From the NCBI GenBank assembly GCA_019245255.1, contig JAFARV010000396.1:1-7674 (forward strand): DNA of 7,674 nt. Direction: 5' to 3'. The position numbers and the translations under genes are program-made. The notes beneath the pieces are model-generated. The model worked only from the letters and a program-made list of their open reading frames with translations. It did no database searches and had not been told where the DNA came from. This document shows positions 7,138 to 7,674 of this stretch, piece after piece (position 1 is the stretch's first letter; each line of letters starts with the position of its first letter). The DNA comes from Acidobacteriaceae bacterium (GTDB taxonomy: Bacteria; Acidobacteriota; Terriglobia; Bryobacterales; Bryobacteraceae).

Positions 7138-7674
7138 GCGACCTCCGCTTCGCGATCGTGAGAGGAATCGCGAAGGGCCTCAACAGTCTTTCCCGATTGG
7201 ACGCGAATGCGCCGCCAGGTGCGCCCGGACCAGAGTCCCGAGCGAGCGTGCAGCTCGGCGGCCAACAGTTGCGCATAGCGTGAGTTGGGATCTTCCGCGA
7301 GTTCCTGCGGATCACCTTGTTCGGCGATACGGCCTGCTTCGATGACGACGACACGATCAAAGAGGCGGGTCTCGTCGATGTCGTGCGTAACGCAAAGTAA
7401 GGTTGAGTTGCGCCACAAACGACGGACCCGAACCAGGAGTTCGCGCCGCTTCTCACGGTCCAAGCCACGGAACGGCTCGTCTAACACGGCGACCGGGAGT
7501 TCGCCGCGCACGATGGCTCGCGCGAGCCTTACCCGTTGGCCCTCGCCGCCGGATAACAGGGCTCCGCCTTCGCCAAGCACGTTCTGCAAGCCGCCGGGCA
7601 ACGATTCGAGGACATTACGCAGTGACGCCGCGTCGATGGCACCGGCGACGTCTGCGCTGCCCCAGTCCGTGCCG
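7134..7674 (-). CDS. ABC exporter ATP-binding protein, 5' end outside window
   Basis: The frame is open to the right edge, so only the last 179 residues are seen. They begin in the ATPase helical subdomain (DAASLRNVLESLPGGLQ), followed by the canonical signature LSGGEGQR (coded near 7533-7556), Walker B VAVLDE with the catalytic Glu (7476-7493), D-loop GLD and H-loop His (7383-7385). The normal tail follows (VVVIEAGRIAEQGDPQEL), plus about 45 extra, Arg-rich residues. The Walker A region, and presumably a membrane domain, lie beyond the window. The helical region resembles that of the next gene (both read LxGxLQxVGEGG-like, then LS-x-GE), which fits paralogous halves of one heterodimer. The stop overlaps the next start (ATGA). 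A membrane domain is inferred from the partner and was not seen. Confidence 0.9.
   Translation of the reverse strand, partial: GTDWGSADVAGAIDAASLRNVLESLPGGLQNVLGEGGALLSGGEGQRVRLARAIVRGELPVAVLDEPFRGLDREKRRELLVRVRRLWRNSTLLCVTHDIDETRLFDRVVVIEAGRIAEQGDPQELAEDPNSRYAQLLAAELHARSGLWSGRTWRRIRVQSGKTVEALRDSSHDREAEVA
7141..7146 (-). promoter_or_regulatory. Ribosome binding site for the second ABC gene
   Basis: On the minus strand GGAGGT ends 3 bases before the ATG at 7137, inside the last codons of the upstream ABC gene. It supports this start and tightly coupled translation. Confidence 0.7.

Noticed and set aside
6565..7161. Open frame of 198 codons on the plus strand, opposite the ABC gene
   Set aside because: No motif or ribosome binding site of note, and it is opposite the well-supported N-terminal part of the ABC protein.
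1..7674. tRNA, rRNA, CRISPR, insertion sequence or toxin-antitoxin content
   Set aside because: Nearly all bases belong to six protein genes and no cloverleaf, spaced repeat array, transposase or terminal repeat was seen.

Overview
The window looks like chromosomal DNA of an acidobacterium, probably a soil or metagenomic lineage close to Terriglobia. The strongest pointer is an 821-residue permease of the duplicated orphan (ADOP) type, a family greatly expanded in Acidobacteriota. The moderately high GC content and GTG starts fit this. The assignment rests on gene content only, and no marker gene is present. The window holds six coding sequences, two of them cut by its edges, and is almost fully coding: the only gaps are about 72, 57 and 5 bases.

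Left part, plus strand (1-1966). The C-terminal part of a YyaL/SPATA20-type protein (DUF255 family, thioredoxin-like domain plus an alpha/alpha barrel) overlaps by ATGA with a thiol peroxidase of the Tpx type. Tpx has its peroxidatic and resolving cysteines 34 residues apart, as in Escherichia coli Tpx. The overlap suggests a translationally coupled thiol-redox pair.

Middle part, plus strand (1967-5068). A short gap contains a good match to an extracytoplasmic-function (ECF) sigma-factor promoter, GGAAC-N16-CGTC, just before a strong ribosome binding site and the GTG start of the ADOP permease. A small DUF4112 membrane protein follows. Its most likely start is a GTG with its own AGGAG site.

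Right part, minus strand (5074-7674). Two tandem ABC exporter genes overlap by ATGA and run towards the DUF4112 gene, stopping only 5 bases from it. The promoter-proximal gene is cut by the window edge, and its visible C-terminal ATPase is canonical. The second (687 residues) is odd in two ways. Its N-terminal extension looks like a C39 peptidase-like domain without the catalytic residues, and its ATPase domain ends one residue after the H-loop histidine. Together they look like a heterodimeric exporter, possibly for a peptide. No substrate, precursor or maturation gene lies in the window.

No RNA gene, CRISPR array, insertion sequence or phage gene was seen. The tandem ABC pair is the most unusual content. 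The rest belongs to known families of partly unknown function.
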